From Arachis hypogaea (lineage: Eukaryota > Streptophyta > Magnoliopsida > Fabales > Fabaceae): a DNA stretch of 64,000 nt. Made by a program: the position numbers and the translations under genes. Where the stretch lies: contig NC_092054.1 in NCBI RefSeq assembly GCF_003086295.3, positions 14,333,878 through 14,397,877 on the forward strand, given 5' to 3'. This document shows positions 34,352 to 45,871 of this stretch, piece after piece (positions within the stretch are counted from its first letter, which is position 1; each line of letters begins with the position of its first letter). The notes under the pieces are model-generated. The model worked only from the letters and a program-made list of their open reading frames with translations. It did not search any database and had not been told where the DNA came from.

Positions 34352-35861
34352 TGTTGAGTTTGAAAAACTAAAGCTTGATTAAAGTGATGAACAAACATTA
34401 TTAGGTGATTATCAATTGTTTGTATAATTCGTTTGGTTAAGTGTGCAGAAATTAATTTGAATCGAAATAGACCCAGTAAGCAAGCCCACAAACATAAACA
34501 CATTGCCCAAAGAAAGAAGGAAATCAGCCGAGCCCAAATAGAGATCCAAGCCCAATTCGGTGGTGACACTCAAACCCATCTCTCTTCAACCGGATAAAAA
34601 ACTGAAAATTCAATTGAATTTCGTTTCACTTTCACCGAACACAATCTTTCTCTCTTCTCTCTCTCTGTTGTTTTCTCTATCACATCAAGTCACTGAACTA
34701 AGAAAGAAAAAAGAGAAAAGATTTGAAGCTAGGGCTCAGCGAAGAACCAAAACTTGTTTCCAATTTCAAGCAAGAAGAAGGGCTACAACGAAGAAGCAAA
34801 ACCATTCGGACAGAGCATTTTCAAAAGTTACTTTCCACATTTGTGTTACACCAAGGAACCGTGAAAAAATCTACTGATTTTCAGGCATAAATTAAGCAAC
34901 CATGGAAAAGAAGAAGTTAATGGTGCTCTGCCTTGAATCCATGGTCCAAAACCAAACTTGGAGCCAAAGAAAAGATTCATAGTCAAGATCAAACTAACTT
35001 GAAGAAAAAAGGATGAAAGAGAAATGTATGTTGCATGTCAAAGATTCTGCCTTCTTTCTCTCCACTGACGATGCCGCTGTAAGTTCTGATGAAGGAGGAA
35101 GAAGACAACCCAAGTGTTGAACCTGGTTCAAATCTTGGAGGCTTCACTCTTCTATAATAAGGGTAAACAGCCTAGGGTGGAGCAAGGAGAGTGGAATAGA
35201 GCACTTGGTTTGGTTCTTATAGCTTCCTAAGCTGTTCTAAGTTCTTCTCCTTCATGGTTTTTATTTTATATTTTTTTTTCTCAGTTTAGTCTGTCTGAGT
35301 CTCATTGAAAAAGGCAAACATGGTGAGGTTTGTAAGAAAAAACCAATGAGTGAAAAAAGGCAGTGAGCTAGACTTGGAGAAAAAGCCATAGTTATCACAT
35401 AAATTCTTTGTATGTTTTTCTTTTTTTGTGTCATGATCCTGTGAGAATTTCCTTACAAGTTGGGTTAGCACTTTGCTATTGAAAGCTAGGTTTGAGTCCT
35501 ACTCAAGTTCGGGTTGGGTTAGAAACTGAACTTGTCCAGATAAGATTGGGAAGAATCCTAGGGAGAATTGGTGATTGTAATCTATTGAAAAGATAGTAAA
35601 ATTCTATCACAGTTGTGATGAAGACTGTATGTAGGCTACATTGCACTAGGTAGCTGAACTAGGAAATATCTGTGTGTCAATCTCTACTCTCATCTCTGTT
35701 TTTTATTCTGTATAACTGGAGACAAAACAAAAGTATCTCTTACCGAGTTAAGAGATAAAACCAAAATAACTCCTGTATTCTCTTAACAAAAAGCAAGTTC
35801 ACATGAAAAAGAAAAAGGGCCAAGATTCAACCCTCCTTCTTTTAGCTACTGATAACCATCG
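34352..35861 (+). repeat. 3' LTR of Sirevirus B
   Basis: 1510 bp, begins TGTTGAGTTTGA, colinear with 23058..24560. The last bases read CCATCG where the 5' copy has CCATCA. Confidence 0.85.
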
Positions 35862-36945
35862 ATGTCTTTTTTCACTTTCCACCCAAATCATGCAACGATT
35901 CTTTTATGCAAATCATTAGTAATCAAACATAAATTCCTTGGTGATTTAATTTCTCTTTAACCTAATTAATCACTAATCCCTTAGTCAATTATTTAAGAAA
36001 AGAGTTGAAGAACACTCACTGATTTATAAAATCACACAATTCATAAGAATCATCCTTGGTTGATTTTATGTCACTTATCAATCCAGTTTCAACACTTAAG
36101 AATTATGAGAATCAATTTTCAAGCTTAATTCAATTAATCAACTTTTTCAAGAGGTTAAGAGAATTCAAATCAGAGAATAATTGTTTTCCAACATATTCAA
36201 ACTCTTTAAGATGAAGAACGAAAATATTTTCTTAAGAAGAAATCAATTGCATAAATTAAAGGTAGAAAAGCTAATGTATTAAACCATAGAATTAACAGAG
36301 CTCCTAACCTTAACCGAGGAGAATTAAAAACTCATGTTCTTTAGAGAATCCTTAAGAAATTAAAACTGTAAAAAAAAATTTTAAAAAGAGAGCCGCCCCT
36401 TGGAAGAGAGCATTCCTTCTCTTTAAATACTAACCCAAAAAAAGCTACAATTCAAATTCAAATTTCAAAACAGAATCCAAACTAACTTAATAAATTCAAA
36501 TCTAGAAGTTATTTCATTTGATTTTGGAAAGTTACTGGGCGTCACTGGCGTGTTGGAAGTTATTTGCCATGTAACGCTTGCTCCGAGCCTGAAATACTTC
36601 ATGGTAATTTTTTGCACTCTCGCTTACGCATGAGAAATGCATACGCGGAACCTTCGATTTTTTCATAGTCGTGTGTACGCATGAACCATGCGTACACATG
36701 ACCTTGCTGCACTCCCAGGAAGTTTTGTTTGAGTTGCTCTTTGCTCCCTCTTGCTTTGCTACTTGATTTTCTCATCTTTAAAACACATTATTTTTTCTTA
36801 AAAACACTTAGATAAATGTTTAGTAGCACTGATAGTTAATTCTAATAGGATTGAGAGAGAATTATGTATTTAAACTTAATAAAACATAAAGAAAACATAA
36901 GAAAAATATAGTAAAAACTACTAAAGATCCGGACGCATCAATCTA

Positions 36946-38600
36946 GAAGAATTAAAAATAGGCCTCGATATCTAGATGATTTCCAGTGTATGGAAACCTC
37001 CATTTCCAGCACGGATGACTCTAATGTTAAGCGATATCTTGTATGCAACTTTTTAAACTATGACAAGTTGAGCAGTGACCACAGAACATTCTCGATCGTA
37101 ATATCCAATATCAAAGAACGACAATCTTATGAGCAAGAAATTATGCATGACTGCTGGAAAGAGGCAATCAAAACCGAACTTGATGCATTGGAGGAAAATA
37201 AAACTTGGCAATGGACTAAACTTTCACCCAGAAAGAAAGCGATCGGCTGCAAGTGGGTATTCAAAACAAAGTTCAAAGCGGATGGCACCATTGAAAGGCA
37301 CAAGGCCCAACTTGTAGATAAAGGTTTTACTCAAGTTCAAGGCTTCAATTATTTCGACACTTTCAGCCCCGTGATTGAGATTACCACATTCTGTATCATG
37401 CTAACCTTAGTAGCTAAGAAGCATTAGCACGTTCACCAACTAGATGTTAATACTGCGTTTCTGCATGGTGATTTACTAGAGAATGTTTACATGAAACCCC
37501 CACCAGGTCTTTAAGCCCCCATGACACAGTTTGCAAACTTGAGAAGTTTCTTTATGGATTGACGTAGGCATCAAGGGATTGGAATTCCAAATTATGTTCT
37601 GTACTCCTTAGTTCAGGTAACACGCAATCAAAGGTTGACCACTTGTTGTTTACCAAGAATTCAGGTTCTAGCTTTACATCAATATTGGTGTACGTTGATG
37701 ATTTGATATTGGCTAGGAATGATATGCAAGAGATCGAATTTGTAAAGAAGTTACTGGATGAAAAGTTCAAAATTAAGGATATTTGAAAACAAAAGTTCTT
37801 TTTGGGGCTAGAGGTGGCTCGAAACAACTAAGAAATTTCATTGTATCAGCGGAAATACACTTTAGATTTATTAAAGGAGTATGGATTACTAGATGCAAGA
37901 CCAGCTACCACTCCATGAACTACACAACAACACTCTCGAAGTCATCAGGGATTCCTTTGGATGATCTCCAACCTTATCAAAGATTAATTGGCCAACTCAT
38001 ATATCTCATAAACACTAGGCCTGATATTTGCTTCGCTGTTAGTAGATTGAATCAGTACCTAGATTGTGCAATGGATGCTCATTTTAAGGCTACTCTACAC
38101 ATCCTTCGATACCTCAAACAAGCTCCGGTCAAGGGAGTTTTCTTCCCAGCTCAATCAAATTCTGAACTCACAGGTTATTTAGATTTGGGACATGTCCAGA
38201 TTCGAGAAGATCCATGACAAGTTACTGCTTCTTCCTCGGATCAGCCCTAATCTCTTGGAAAAGCAAAATGTAAACTATTGTTTCTTGCTCCTCTACAGAG
38301 GTAAAGTATCGAGCTCTGGCGGCAACCACTCGTGAAGGTTTGTGGGTGACTTATATCCTCAATGATATCAAAATTTAACGAGAAAAACACAATCACTTTG
38401 TATTGTGACAACCAGCAGCCCTCCATATTGCTTCAAATCCAGTTTTTCACAAAAAAACCAAGCACATAAACATTGATTGTCATGTAATTCATGACAAGAG
38501 TCAAGAAAGTGTTCTTAAACTTCTGCCAATATCTTCAGCAAATGAAACTGCCGATATACTTATCAAATCACTTGCTTTAGAACCTTTTTCAACCTTTCAT
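36946..38600 (+). pseudogene. Element A reverse transcriptase and RNase H remnant
   Basis: Picks up element A after solo LTR C. From 36990, 145 codons contain the start of copia RT (CWKEAIKTELDALEENKTW, IGCKWVFKTKFKADGTIERH, FDTFSPVIEITTF). After a stop at 37425 come HQLDVNTAFLHGDL, the catalytic LVYVDDLILA near 37688, and INTRPDICFAVSRLNQYL near 38010. RNase H traces follow: [15 protein letters not shown] sequence, a degenerate SCSSTEVKY segment, and [10 protein letters not shown] with [10 protein letters not shown] equivalents. At least eight stops or frameshifts. Confidence 0.8.
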
Positions 38601-38646
38601 TTCAAGCTTGGCTTAATAGATTTTTACATGCTAAGCTTGAGGGGGA

Positions 38647-38969
38647 TGTTAGAAAATAGAAGTGTTAGCTCCTTGATAATATAACAGAATTTAGTTAGCA
38701 AGCTAAGTCACTTGTATTTATTAGTTGGTTAGAGAAATTAACTTAGTAATGTAGAACAGAAGGTTAGTTATACAATGCAGATAATTAACTATTAGTTAAG
38801 TTTATTATGATTTGTATATAAAAAAAGTTTGTATTCGATGTAAGTGTGATTCATTATTCTAATAAATCAAAATTCATAGAAGCTCTCAAAACTTTACTTT
38901 AACAATCTCCTCGCTCTCACCAAATCATCATCAAGTTCTTTCTTTGCTATCTGAGACAAAATTTCAACA
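38647..38969 (+). repeat. 3' LTR of copia element A
   Basis: 323 bp, TGTTAGAAAATAG..TTCAACA, with a GAGGGGGA purine tract immediately upstream. Confidence 0.88.
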
Positions 38970-40293
38970 CTCAACAAATTAGAACAAATATTTTATAATT
39001 ATATTATGTGTATATAAAAAATTAGCCACCAAATCAATCATATGTATAAAATATATGTTAAAATATAAAAATATATATTAAAAATAAATTAATAATATAT
39101 ATTTATATATAAATATATTGCGTTTGATTTGATGAAAAACTTTTTGTGTGTTCATAATTTTTTTTTATATTCTAAGGGTTAAAACACCGATTTTCGCAAA
39201 ACTAAAATGAGACATAAGCTTTAAGGTACTACAAGATACTACTGAATCCTAAAGCACCATTTCATTAGTAAATTAATATCTTAATAGTAAATTTTTTTGT
39301 TGTCTTTATGTTGTCTTCTAACTCAATTGCAAGGATTAATTCATCACAAATTTGAGTTTTATTTAAAGAATAGTTACTGGTAAATAGATTACTATATGTA
39401 TAAAGTGGAATTTAAACTCTTAATATTTATTTAAGTGGACGAGTAAATTAACTACTCAACTAATCCAAATTAATTACTACCCAATATTATTTTTGTTTTT
39501 AGCATTTCAAAGACTCAACATCAATTTTGTTTTATTTTAACTTGGTACAAATATCATGACCTATTCCAAAATTTATGTTTCCCCCAAAAGAAAGTGTAAT
39601 GTATTTTATAATTTGTGTCAACATCATACCCATTTTCGTTTCTCACTTGCATTTGATTCCAAACTCAAGTGGTATCCTTGAGAGTCACTTAATTATTAAA
39701 AGCATATAGGGGGACATCACCAACCAAAATGAGGTGAAAATTCAGGAATATGAGACGCGTTTGCTTCTGTCCCCACCTACCAACCTATTTATAAAGATTT
39801 TATTTTAATTTATAAGGGTGACATTTTCTACCATGGTGAAGTAAACCCTTTCTGGTCAAATGAATCATAAGATGGGTTTTACAAGAAAAGCAATTTGACA
39901 AACGGAAATAGAATTTTTGTTTTTCAAACTTATTAAGTCCTATTAATGACAAAAAAAACCATATCAAGTCCTAATAATTATTTATTTTTATTATTCATTT
40001 TTTTTAGTATTCCTTAACACTAATTTTCTTTCAAAAATAAAAAGTAAATCAGCAAAGGTGGTAGACTGGTAGCATATGTAAATTTTTTTTTAATTTAATT
40101 TTATTTCTACAAGTCAAATTCATCTTGATTTAGCTCCACATTAACTAGATTTAAATAATTATTAGAGTCAATTAATTTAATCTAAATAAATATTGTAATT
40201 GGGCTTATTATGCCTCTTGGGCTTAAGCACTTGTCAAAGTTTTACGTTTTACTCGAGATACTAGTCAATTAGTGGGTGTTATCATTCATCGTT
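38970..40293. other. Gene-free region with a diverged SINE
   Basis: No gene. Apart from the SINE relic at about 39315..39475 it is AT-rich and unremarkable. Confidence 0.45.
39315..39475 (-). repeat. Diverged Au-like SINE copy
   Basis: On the minus strand it reads AATTTGGATTAGTTGAGTAG, TTAATTTACTCGTCCACTTA, then AAGAGTTTAAATTCCACTTT and GATGAATTAATCCTTG, colinear with the SINE at 16599 but strongly decayed in both promoter boxes. Confidence 0.5.
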
Positions 40294-40303
40294 TTATTTT
40301 ATT

Positions 40304-41518
40304 GAAATTTTTTTATTTAAATTAAATAAATATAAAATTTACAAAAATATATAAAATACAGTATAATTACATAAATACACAATGTGTCACATCTCGATTA
40401 GGAAGAGATTTAAAAATTCTGTCACAACTCACAAGAGTTGATACTGAGTACTCAAAATATGTGCAAAATTCATAAAGAGTCTCAGTACTCGAGATATACA
40501 CAAAATTTTAAGGTGGATATTACAATGAAGACTTTATCATTGTCTTCATGTGAAAATATTCTCTTTTGACCTTTGGATGATGAATTGGATGGTTAGATTT
40601 TAATATTTATAAAAATGTTGTCTTTGTTTAAAGTGTGGCTAAATAAATAAATCACACTTTTAAACAAAGCATCTTTATGAAAAGATGTTTTTGCCATCTT
40701 CATTTGAGTAGTTGCCAAATTTTAATTGGCGTCTCAGTCATCGCGAGATGTGTGTATGATTGAATTGATGTTATGTTTGTTTGATTTTTAGTTTTTCATT
40801 TCATCTCATTTAATTCAAATCATTTTAAATTTTAAAATTATAAAAATATTTAATTTAATTCAATAAAAACAAATATACTTGTATTGTTGTACTAAGGAAA
40901 TAAAAAAATATTTTGTAAATATGAAATCATTTGTTCAAGAGATGTATCAAGAATTGGACAAAACAATGATTAGCGATTATAGAAAATCAAACGTCTTACT
41001 ATTTACAAGATGCATTGAAAACTCTCGTTAGTCAAGATAAATTAAATAGCCATCACTTTCTTAGTATTTATTTTATATTTATTTTATTTTAGTTTGTTTT
41101 GTTTATTTTAAACCCAGTTATTATTTGGCCTATTTTTATTTTAGTGAACTTATGAGTTAGAATTTTAAACTTAAAAAGTATAAAAACCCTCTAAAACCTA
41201 GTAGTCATTTTTCTTTAATTTTTTATGAATAAAAATTTCTTAAATTTCTTTGAGAAATTTGAGTGTGAACGGTGAGGTAGAGTGATTCCTTTTAACTGTT
41301 GCATCTGAAAATCAAATTGAGGTAGAGGAATTTTTTTTTTATTTTCCATCTTATTCTAGATTCCGTTCCGTATCAATCGGAGTCTGAATATTCGAGATCT
41401 ATTTATTTTTTAAAACCTTCTCAGTAATTGAGAAGTGACACATTGTGTATTTACGTAATTATGCTGTATTTTATGTATTTTCATAAATTTTGTATTTATT
41501 TAATTTAAATAAAAAATC
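40304..41518. mobile_element. Non-autonomous element with about 110-bp TIRs
   Basis: The left end (GAAATTTTTTTATTTAAATT.. through ACAATGTGTCACATCTCGATT near 40400) is mirrored by the right end (AATTGAGAAGTGACACATTG near 41430 through AATAAAAAATC at 41518). A 10-bp direct repeat TTATTTTATT flanks both ends (40294..40303, 41519..41528), but it is low-complexity. Long TIRs and a 9-10 bp duplication suggest a Mutator-like element. The interior has no ORF; a GAAGACTTTATCATTGTCTTC hairpin near 40533 may be a further nested MITE. Confidence 0.65.
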
Positions 41519-42015
41519 TTATTTTATTTTATAATTTTTATTATAATAAATAAAATTTTTAAATTTAAATTTTGTCTTCCACATATGATAATTTATTAGC
41601 CAATAATAAACGGTTAATTACTACTAGAATATTAATTCCTATCTACCATTGTTTATGCGATTATGTTCTTAATTTATATGCCATGCTCAGAACTAAATCT
41701 TCATCCGTGAGTCTTGAGTCCGGTAAATATGGCATATAACACTAAGGGTGTACGTGGTTTAAGTATTATTTTGTTATTCAAATTTTATTCTTATGGGAAT
41801 CAAATATACTTAAGAGGAAGGTGAGAATTGAAATGATGGTATTTTAATTCTTTGGAATCAAACTTACTTAAAAATAGCTTTTTAAACTTTGAACCAAACA
41901 TAAAAATATGATATTTCCATCTTAAAATTCTTAAAAATTATTTATATTTCTCTCAACCACACACCTCTAAAACTTAAAGACGGTACCGTTTCAATTCATC
42001 ATAAACCTATATCCT
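41519..42015. other. Gene-free region, possible MITE
   Basis: A GGGTGTACGTGGTTTAAG / inverse CTCTCAACCACACACCTC pair at about 41748 and 41965 could be a small MITE; otherwise AT-rich. Confidence 0.35.
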
Positions 42016-42169
42016 GATATTCCAAATTCGAATTATTACTCAAATTCGTCTTTCAAATTTGTCTCAAGCTTTAAATTGGCTTTTAAAATTTTAATTATCT
42101 CAACTTAACTCCTAAATTTTCAACCTATAATTTATATTAGCTTTTCAAATAATTTCTTTTCTCAATTTC

Positions 42170-42540
42170 ACTAGGTAACTAATAGGAATTCAGTCAACTT
42201 CTGCCAATTTTTTTTAATGGACTGGATCTCGAAACCCATTTTAACAAAGATAAATTGATATACGTGAATGTTTCTTTTGTTAAGCATTAGAATGTTTCTT
42301 TTTCATACTAAATGGATGTTTTTTTTATGTAATTTTTAAATTTTTTGTGTTGCAAATGTAAATATCTCTATTTCTTTAAAAATTGCATGATTTTTTTTAA
42401 ATCCTATAGGTATCTAGTTGTTTTTGCCAAAATATAACTGGACATTTCTTCTGTTAGGCATTAGGATTTTTTTCATATTAAATTAATATTTTTTTTTTTA
42501 GTCACCAAAAAAAAAAATTAATATTTTTTTATATATTTCT
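42170..42540. repeat. Repeat related to 54630..54859
   Basis: AGGTAACTAATAGGAATTCA followed by GTCAACTTCTGCCAA resembles AAGTTACCAACAGTATTTCT then GTCAACTTCTACCAA at 54631. Both are followed by repeated TTTAATAGAAATATC / TTAAGCATTAGAATG-like phrases. No right terminus found. Confidence 0.35.
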
Positions 42541-42574
42541 ATAATATATCAAGAACAGTCCGTGCTCTACCACT

Positions 42575-43073
42575 CCTTCTTCCTTGAACAACTCCTGAAG
42601 TTGAACTAGATTGTACTTCCAGTAAAACTGCACCATCTCCATTGGCATCGCAAGGTCACTAGCGCTGAGCCTTGACACGAGCTTCGTTTCGTCGACCACC
42701 ACAACGAACTTGTCGGAGGAGGCCTCCACCATCTTCTCGCAAAGAAAAGCACCACCACGGCCTTTTACAATGTTGAAGTCGGGTCCACCTCATCGGTGCT
42801 ATTGATGGCGAGATCGAGGAGGAGATTGTTGTCGAGGACAGAGAGTGGGATTTCGAGAGAGCATGCCTGCTCTTCAATGCAATTGGAGGTAGGGACGTCG
42901 ATGATGTTAGAGAGTTGACCGGTAGAGAGGAAATGACCGAGCTTGGCGACGACGAATGCGGCGGTGGAGCCGGTGTCGAGGCCGAGGACCATGCCGAACT
43001 TGACGTACTCGACGGCCTTGTCGGCGGCGAGCTTCTTGAGGTCGTCTTGGGTGAGGACAGGGGCGGAGAGAGC
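42575..43073 (-). pseudogene. Ribose-5-phosphate isomerase (RpiA type) pseudogene
   Basis: The minus-strand reading from 43073 gives LTQDDLKKLAADKAVEYVKF then GMVLGLDTGSTAAFVVAKLG, the start of plant ribose-5-phosphate isomerase A, the enzyme that interconverts ribose 5-phosphate and ribulose 5-phosphate in the Calvin and pentose phosphate pathways. A one-base loss near 42778 shifts the frame just before the KGRGGA motif; the homology then continues to LQELFKEEG near 42580. The substrate-loop motif expected as DGADE reads NSTDE, losing a key Asp. The N-terminus is missing (TAG at 43076) and the C-terminal third is absent. The GC content is much higher than the surroundings, as expected for a gene fragment. 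It lies as an extra block in the left arm of an inverted repeat, so capture or insertion is likely; no poly(A) tail was seen. Confidence 0.85.
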
Positions 43074-43371
43074 CTAATGGTGAATGAGAGGGGTCTATGT
43101 GTGTTGTTGTGCGTAAATTAATGTGGGAGACAAGGGGAAGATTTTTATAGCTTTTAATTTGGTTTACTAATTATTTAAATTTTAAATTTAAAAAATTTAA
43201 AATTAATTATTAAATAAAGTTGTTTAAAAAGTTTACTTGTTTATGTTGTCTATCTATATTTTTTCTTTCTATTAATGTTGTGCTGATATAGCATGAATGC
43301 ATGATGATATAAAATGGTCGGTATCACGTGTTAGCAGAACAAGATTCGATCATATAGAATAAAGAGATAAT

Positions 43372-44514
43372 CAGTGACGAACCCAGAAAATTTTAGGAGT
43401 GGGGGCAAAAATATATATATTAAATAAGTTTTGTCAAATATTATTAATTATATGGAGATATAAAAGCTAAAAAGAATTAGTAAATACTTTTATTCTTAAA
43501 ATACTATTCATTATATATAATTTATAAAAAATTATTTTTTATTTCTAAAATTTAAAATTAAAATATTTTAATTAAATTATAGATAACTTATTATCCTAAC
43601 TAATCTTTTTATACACATTTAATAATAAAAGACTGAATTAGCGCCTAATGATACATTAGTATTTATAATTTGAAATTAGAATTATATATAAATACTAGAA
43701 AAATTAAATCTTTATATGAAAAGTATGTTTATATAAAATAATAAAAACATAATTTATAATTTTTTATTTCTTTTTAAAATAATTAAATTTATTATATATT
43801 TTTTATTTAATTTTGATATAATGTTAGATAAAAGATTTTATGTATCTGTTTAATTATATATTGTAATTAAAATATTTTTATCATTATTTTTAAAAATAAA
43901 AAAATATATTCTAAATTAGTAAATTAATCAGTTTATTTTAAAATTTTATATGCAACATTGATATATATAATAGAACAAAAGATAAAAAATAAGTAATAAG
44001 GATGAATAAATCGAGAATAAAATAAAATATATAAAGTCACGAAAAAATAAAATATTAGATTAATAACTAAACTATAATTGTTTGAATTAAAAATTACAAT
44101 TGAAAATATCAAAAAGAGAAATAATAAAATTAAAAGATATATAGAGACATAGAGTCATGGAGAGTTATATAAAAAAATTGGAGAATTTAAAATTTACTTT
44201 TTGATGAAAAGAAGATGACCATTAGACAAGGAATAGAAAAAGAAGGTTGAAAATATAAAAATAAGAAGAGGATTTAAGAGAATAAAAAAGTGACAGTACA
44301 ATAATTAAATTTGATTAGGTTAAATAATAGTCAAAATGATAAAAAAAATAAAAATAAATTTAAAACTTTAGCAAATTAAATTTATTTTATTTGTAGTGGG
44401 ATCATTTAAAATTTGAAGTGGGGGCATATTATATATAACTATATTTTTTAAAACAAAAATTAAAAACACCGTGGGACAAGTGCCTCCTCGTTGTTGTGTT
44501 TGGGTCCGTCCCTA
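43372..44514. mobile_element. hAT-like non-autonomous element
   Basis: CAGTGACGAACCC at the left and GGGTCCGTCCCTA at the right are inverted copies, and the octamer GAGATAAT occurs on both sides (43364..43371, 44515..44522). The perfect 8-bp TSD points to the hAT superfamily. A GTGGGGGCA word lies next to each end. No coding capacity. Confidence 0.85.
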
Positions 44515-45001
44515 GAGATAATGTATTTATTAATGACACATAACATATTAACATGATCGATAGTGTCAGGTATCATTATACGATTTATTCACGTGTTATT
44601 GGCTTGTTATTATTCTAAATTATTTAAATTGGCCCCTGAATTTTCGTTCATGATTTATTTTAACTTCTGAAATTGAAAAACACAAATCAAATTAGTCTCT
44701 AAAATAATTATTTTCATTTTTATTTTATAAATTTAAAATTATTAATATCTTTTACATCTTCTAATTTCTCATTTATTTTTTCATATGTAAATTAAATAAA
44801 TTTTCTGTTATATAATATAAAAAACTATTTCAAGAAATTTAAAATATAAAATTAGGAGTTGACGATGAAAGACGATTTAATATTTCTTTGTTTTGTTTTT
44901 TTGTTTCCTGACTGAATTAAACCATTAATCGTTTTTCAATTCTAACGATATATATGATTTATGACGAGGGTTTGATTTTGTTAATGAATTTGAAAAAGAG
45001 G

Positions 45002-45445
45002 TGACGTGTGCACCCTCCCAGTACTGTAATCGACCTAAGATCTCGGTATTAATCACTCCTGGTTGAGTCAGCTTTATCCTCCAACCGAAACCCATTACAA
45101 CAGGATACGCTAAGAAGAAGCACGTGACGATTCCTCGGAACTAAAAAGATACTAACAAACAATCCCGGTCATTTGTATCGCAACTAACTCACACCTCACT
45201 TATAAAAACAGAAACCACAGTCCCTGGAGGACACAGTATTCTCTTCTCTTACTTAATACTCTTTCTTCTTTGATAAATACACATTCTGACTTAAGCATCG
45301 GAGTGCTTTTGCAGGTACTCCCACCACCGTGTTTCAGAGACATCCGAGGACCCTTGCCACGCTGATCCCAGCGGACGTGTAAGCTCGCCCGGACCTAACA
45401 AGCTCCCAAGGCCTAGCTTACTCCTCGGATCATCCAAACGGAACA
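45002..45445 (+). repeat. 5' LTR of gypsy element D
   Basis: TGACGTGTGCACC..GGAACA. A TATA box TATAAAA at 45201 probably drives the genomic RNA. Confidence 0.95.
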
Positions 45446-45446
45446 T

Positions 45447-45463
45447 TTGGCGCCCACCGTGGG
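45447..45463 (+). other. Primer binding site of element D
   Basis: TGGCGCCCACCGTGGGG-type sequence beginning two bases after the LTR; this form is common in Tat-lineage elements. The priming tRNA is not assigned. Confidence 0.75.
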
Positions 45464-45544
45464 GCCGATAACACTAACCCCACGATTTCCTGTTATATTT
45501 CTACCTCTTGAGTTTCTCTTCGCAGGATAGCGCGAGCCCCAGTC

Positions 45545-45871
45545 ATGGCTGACAACGGAGTCCCTCAATTCACACAGGCCGAACTCATGGCCCAAATGGC
45601 GGAACTTCAAGCGGAAGTCAAAAGACTAAACGAACTATCAGCACGAAATAGCGCCAACCAGATAGGCGAGGGAAATTCCAAAAGATCTTCCCAGGGCACA
45701 CCTGACCTGCTGATCGCTGACCCACCGAAGGAGAGACTAACCTTGGACAACCCTTTTTCCGAAGAAATCACAAATTTTCAAATGCCAAAACATTTCACAC
45801 TCCCCTCCTCACTTGAGCCGTATAAGGGATTGGTGACCCCCGGGCTCACATTAAGAAATTTCAATCTATGA
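45545..45871 (+). CDS. Element D gag N-terminus, ends at a frameshift
   Basis: 108 codons from ATG 45545, the first after the primer site. The N-terminal part contains a short coiled coil (LMAQMAELQAEVKRLNEL). The frame is meaningful up to about 45830, where a single-base loss moves the gag homology into the next frame, so the last ~13 residues are not native. The continuation is in the frame of 45868..50631, which is already open from 45832. The break falls in the middle of the gag domain, not at a gag/pol border, and so looks like a mutation. Confidence 0.85.
   Translation: MADNGVPQFTQAELMAQMAELQAEVKRLNELSARNSANQIGEGNSKRSSQGTPDLLIADPPKERLTLDNPFSEEITNFQMPKHFTLPSSLEPYKGLVTPGLTLRNFNL

Larger units (their letters stand above)
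23058..35861 (+). mobile_element. Sirevirus-type Ty1-copia retrotransposon B
   Basis: About 12.8 kb with 1.5-kb LTRs, TSD ATATC (23053..23057) / ATGTC (35862..35866), an initiator-Met primer site TGGTATCAGAGC at 24563, gag with a long coiled coil, protease, integrase, RT and RNase H in copia order, and an extra envelope-like region (32078..33526) before the 3' LTR. Several purine tracts of the form AAGGGGGAG precede the 3' LTR. These are hallmarks of the Sirevirus/Maximus lineage (SIRE1 of soybean). All frames are broken; a solo LTR (E) interrupts gag. By eye the LTRs are about 91 percent identical over the first 420 bp. Confidence 0.88.
22788..36940 (-). mobile_element. Solo LTR C (Ty3-gypsy-like), split by Sirevirus B
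   Basis: Own sequence is 22788..23057 plus 35862..36940, about 1.34 kb. It starts TGATGTAG and ends GCATCA, and is flanked by a perfect 5-bp TSD ATCTA (22783..22787 and 36941..36945). Removing it restores an open copia frame of element A across the site. No internal coding region other than that of the nested element is present, so it is a solo LTR. Orientation is inferred from the minus-strand words ATCGACGCTCATTCACCGTG and ACTTGGTACGACC near its end, which resemble gypsy (Athila/Tat) LTRs known from legumes. The part 36540..36720 carries ACGCATG-type motifs. Confidence 0.75.
19449..38969 (+). mobile_element. Ty1-copia retrotransposon A, decayed, host of nested elements
   Basis: Two related LTRs in direct orientation enclose copia gag, protease and integrase remains (19905..22312) and reverse transcriptase/RNase H remains (36946..38600). 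The coding region is split by solo LTR C at 22788. A purine run GAGGGGGA directly precedes the 3' LTR. The sequence after the 5' LTR (TGTTGCAGTGAGC) could be a decayed initiator-tRNA primer site. The 5-bp flanks differ (GATAC and CTCAA), so no TSD is preserved. By eye the LTRs differ at about one position in eight, so this is the oldest element of the nest. Confidence 0.85.
42016..45001. repeat. Left arm of a degenerate long inverted repeat
   Basis: Segments 42016..42165, about 43262..43371 and 44515..44800 are inverted, diverged counterparts of 53920..54335. Shared words include TTACTCAAATTCGTC / ACTCAAATCGAC, CAAATAATTTCTTTT / CAAATAATTTTCTTT, CACGTGTTAGCAGAACA / CACGTGTCAAAATAACA and TATTAATGACACATA / TATTAGTGACATATA. 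The arm is broken by the isomerase pseudogene block and the hAT-like element at 43372. Gypsy element D sits in the loop. Confidence 0.55.

Noticed and set aside
42765..43121. Functional ribose-5-phosphate isomerase gene
   Set aside because: Frameshift before the KGRGGA motif, missing N- and C-terminal parts and altered GADE motif show a pseudogene.
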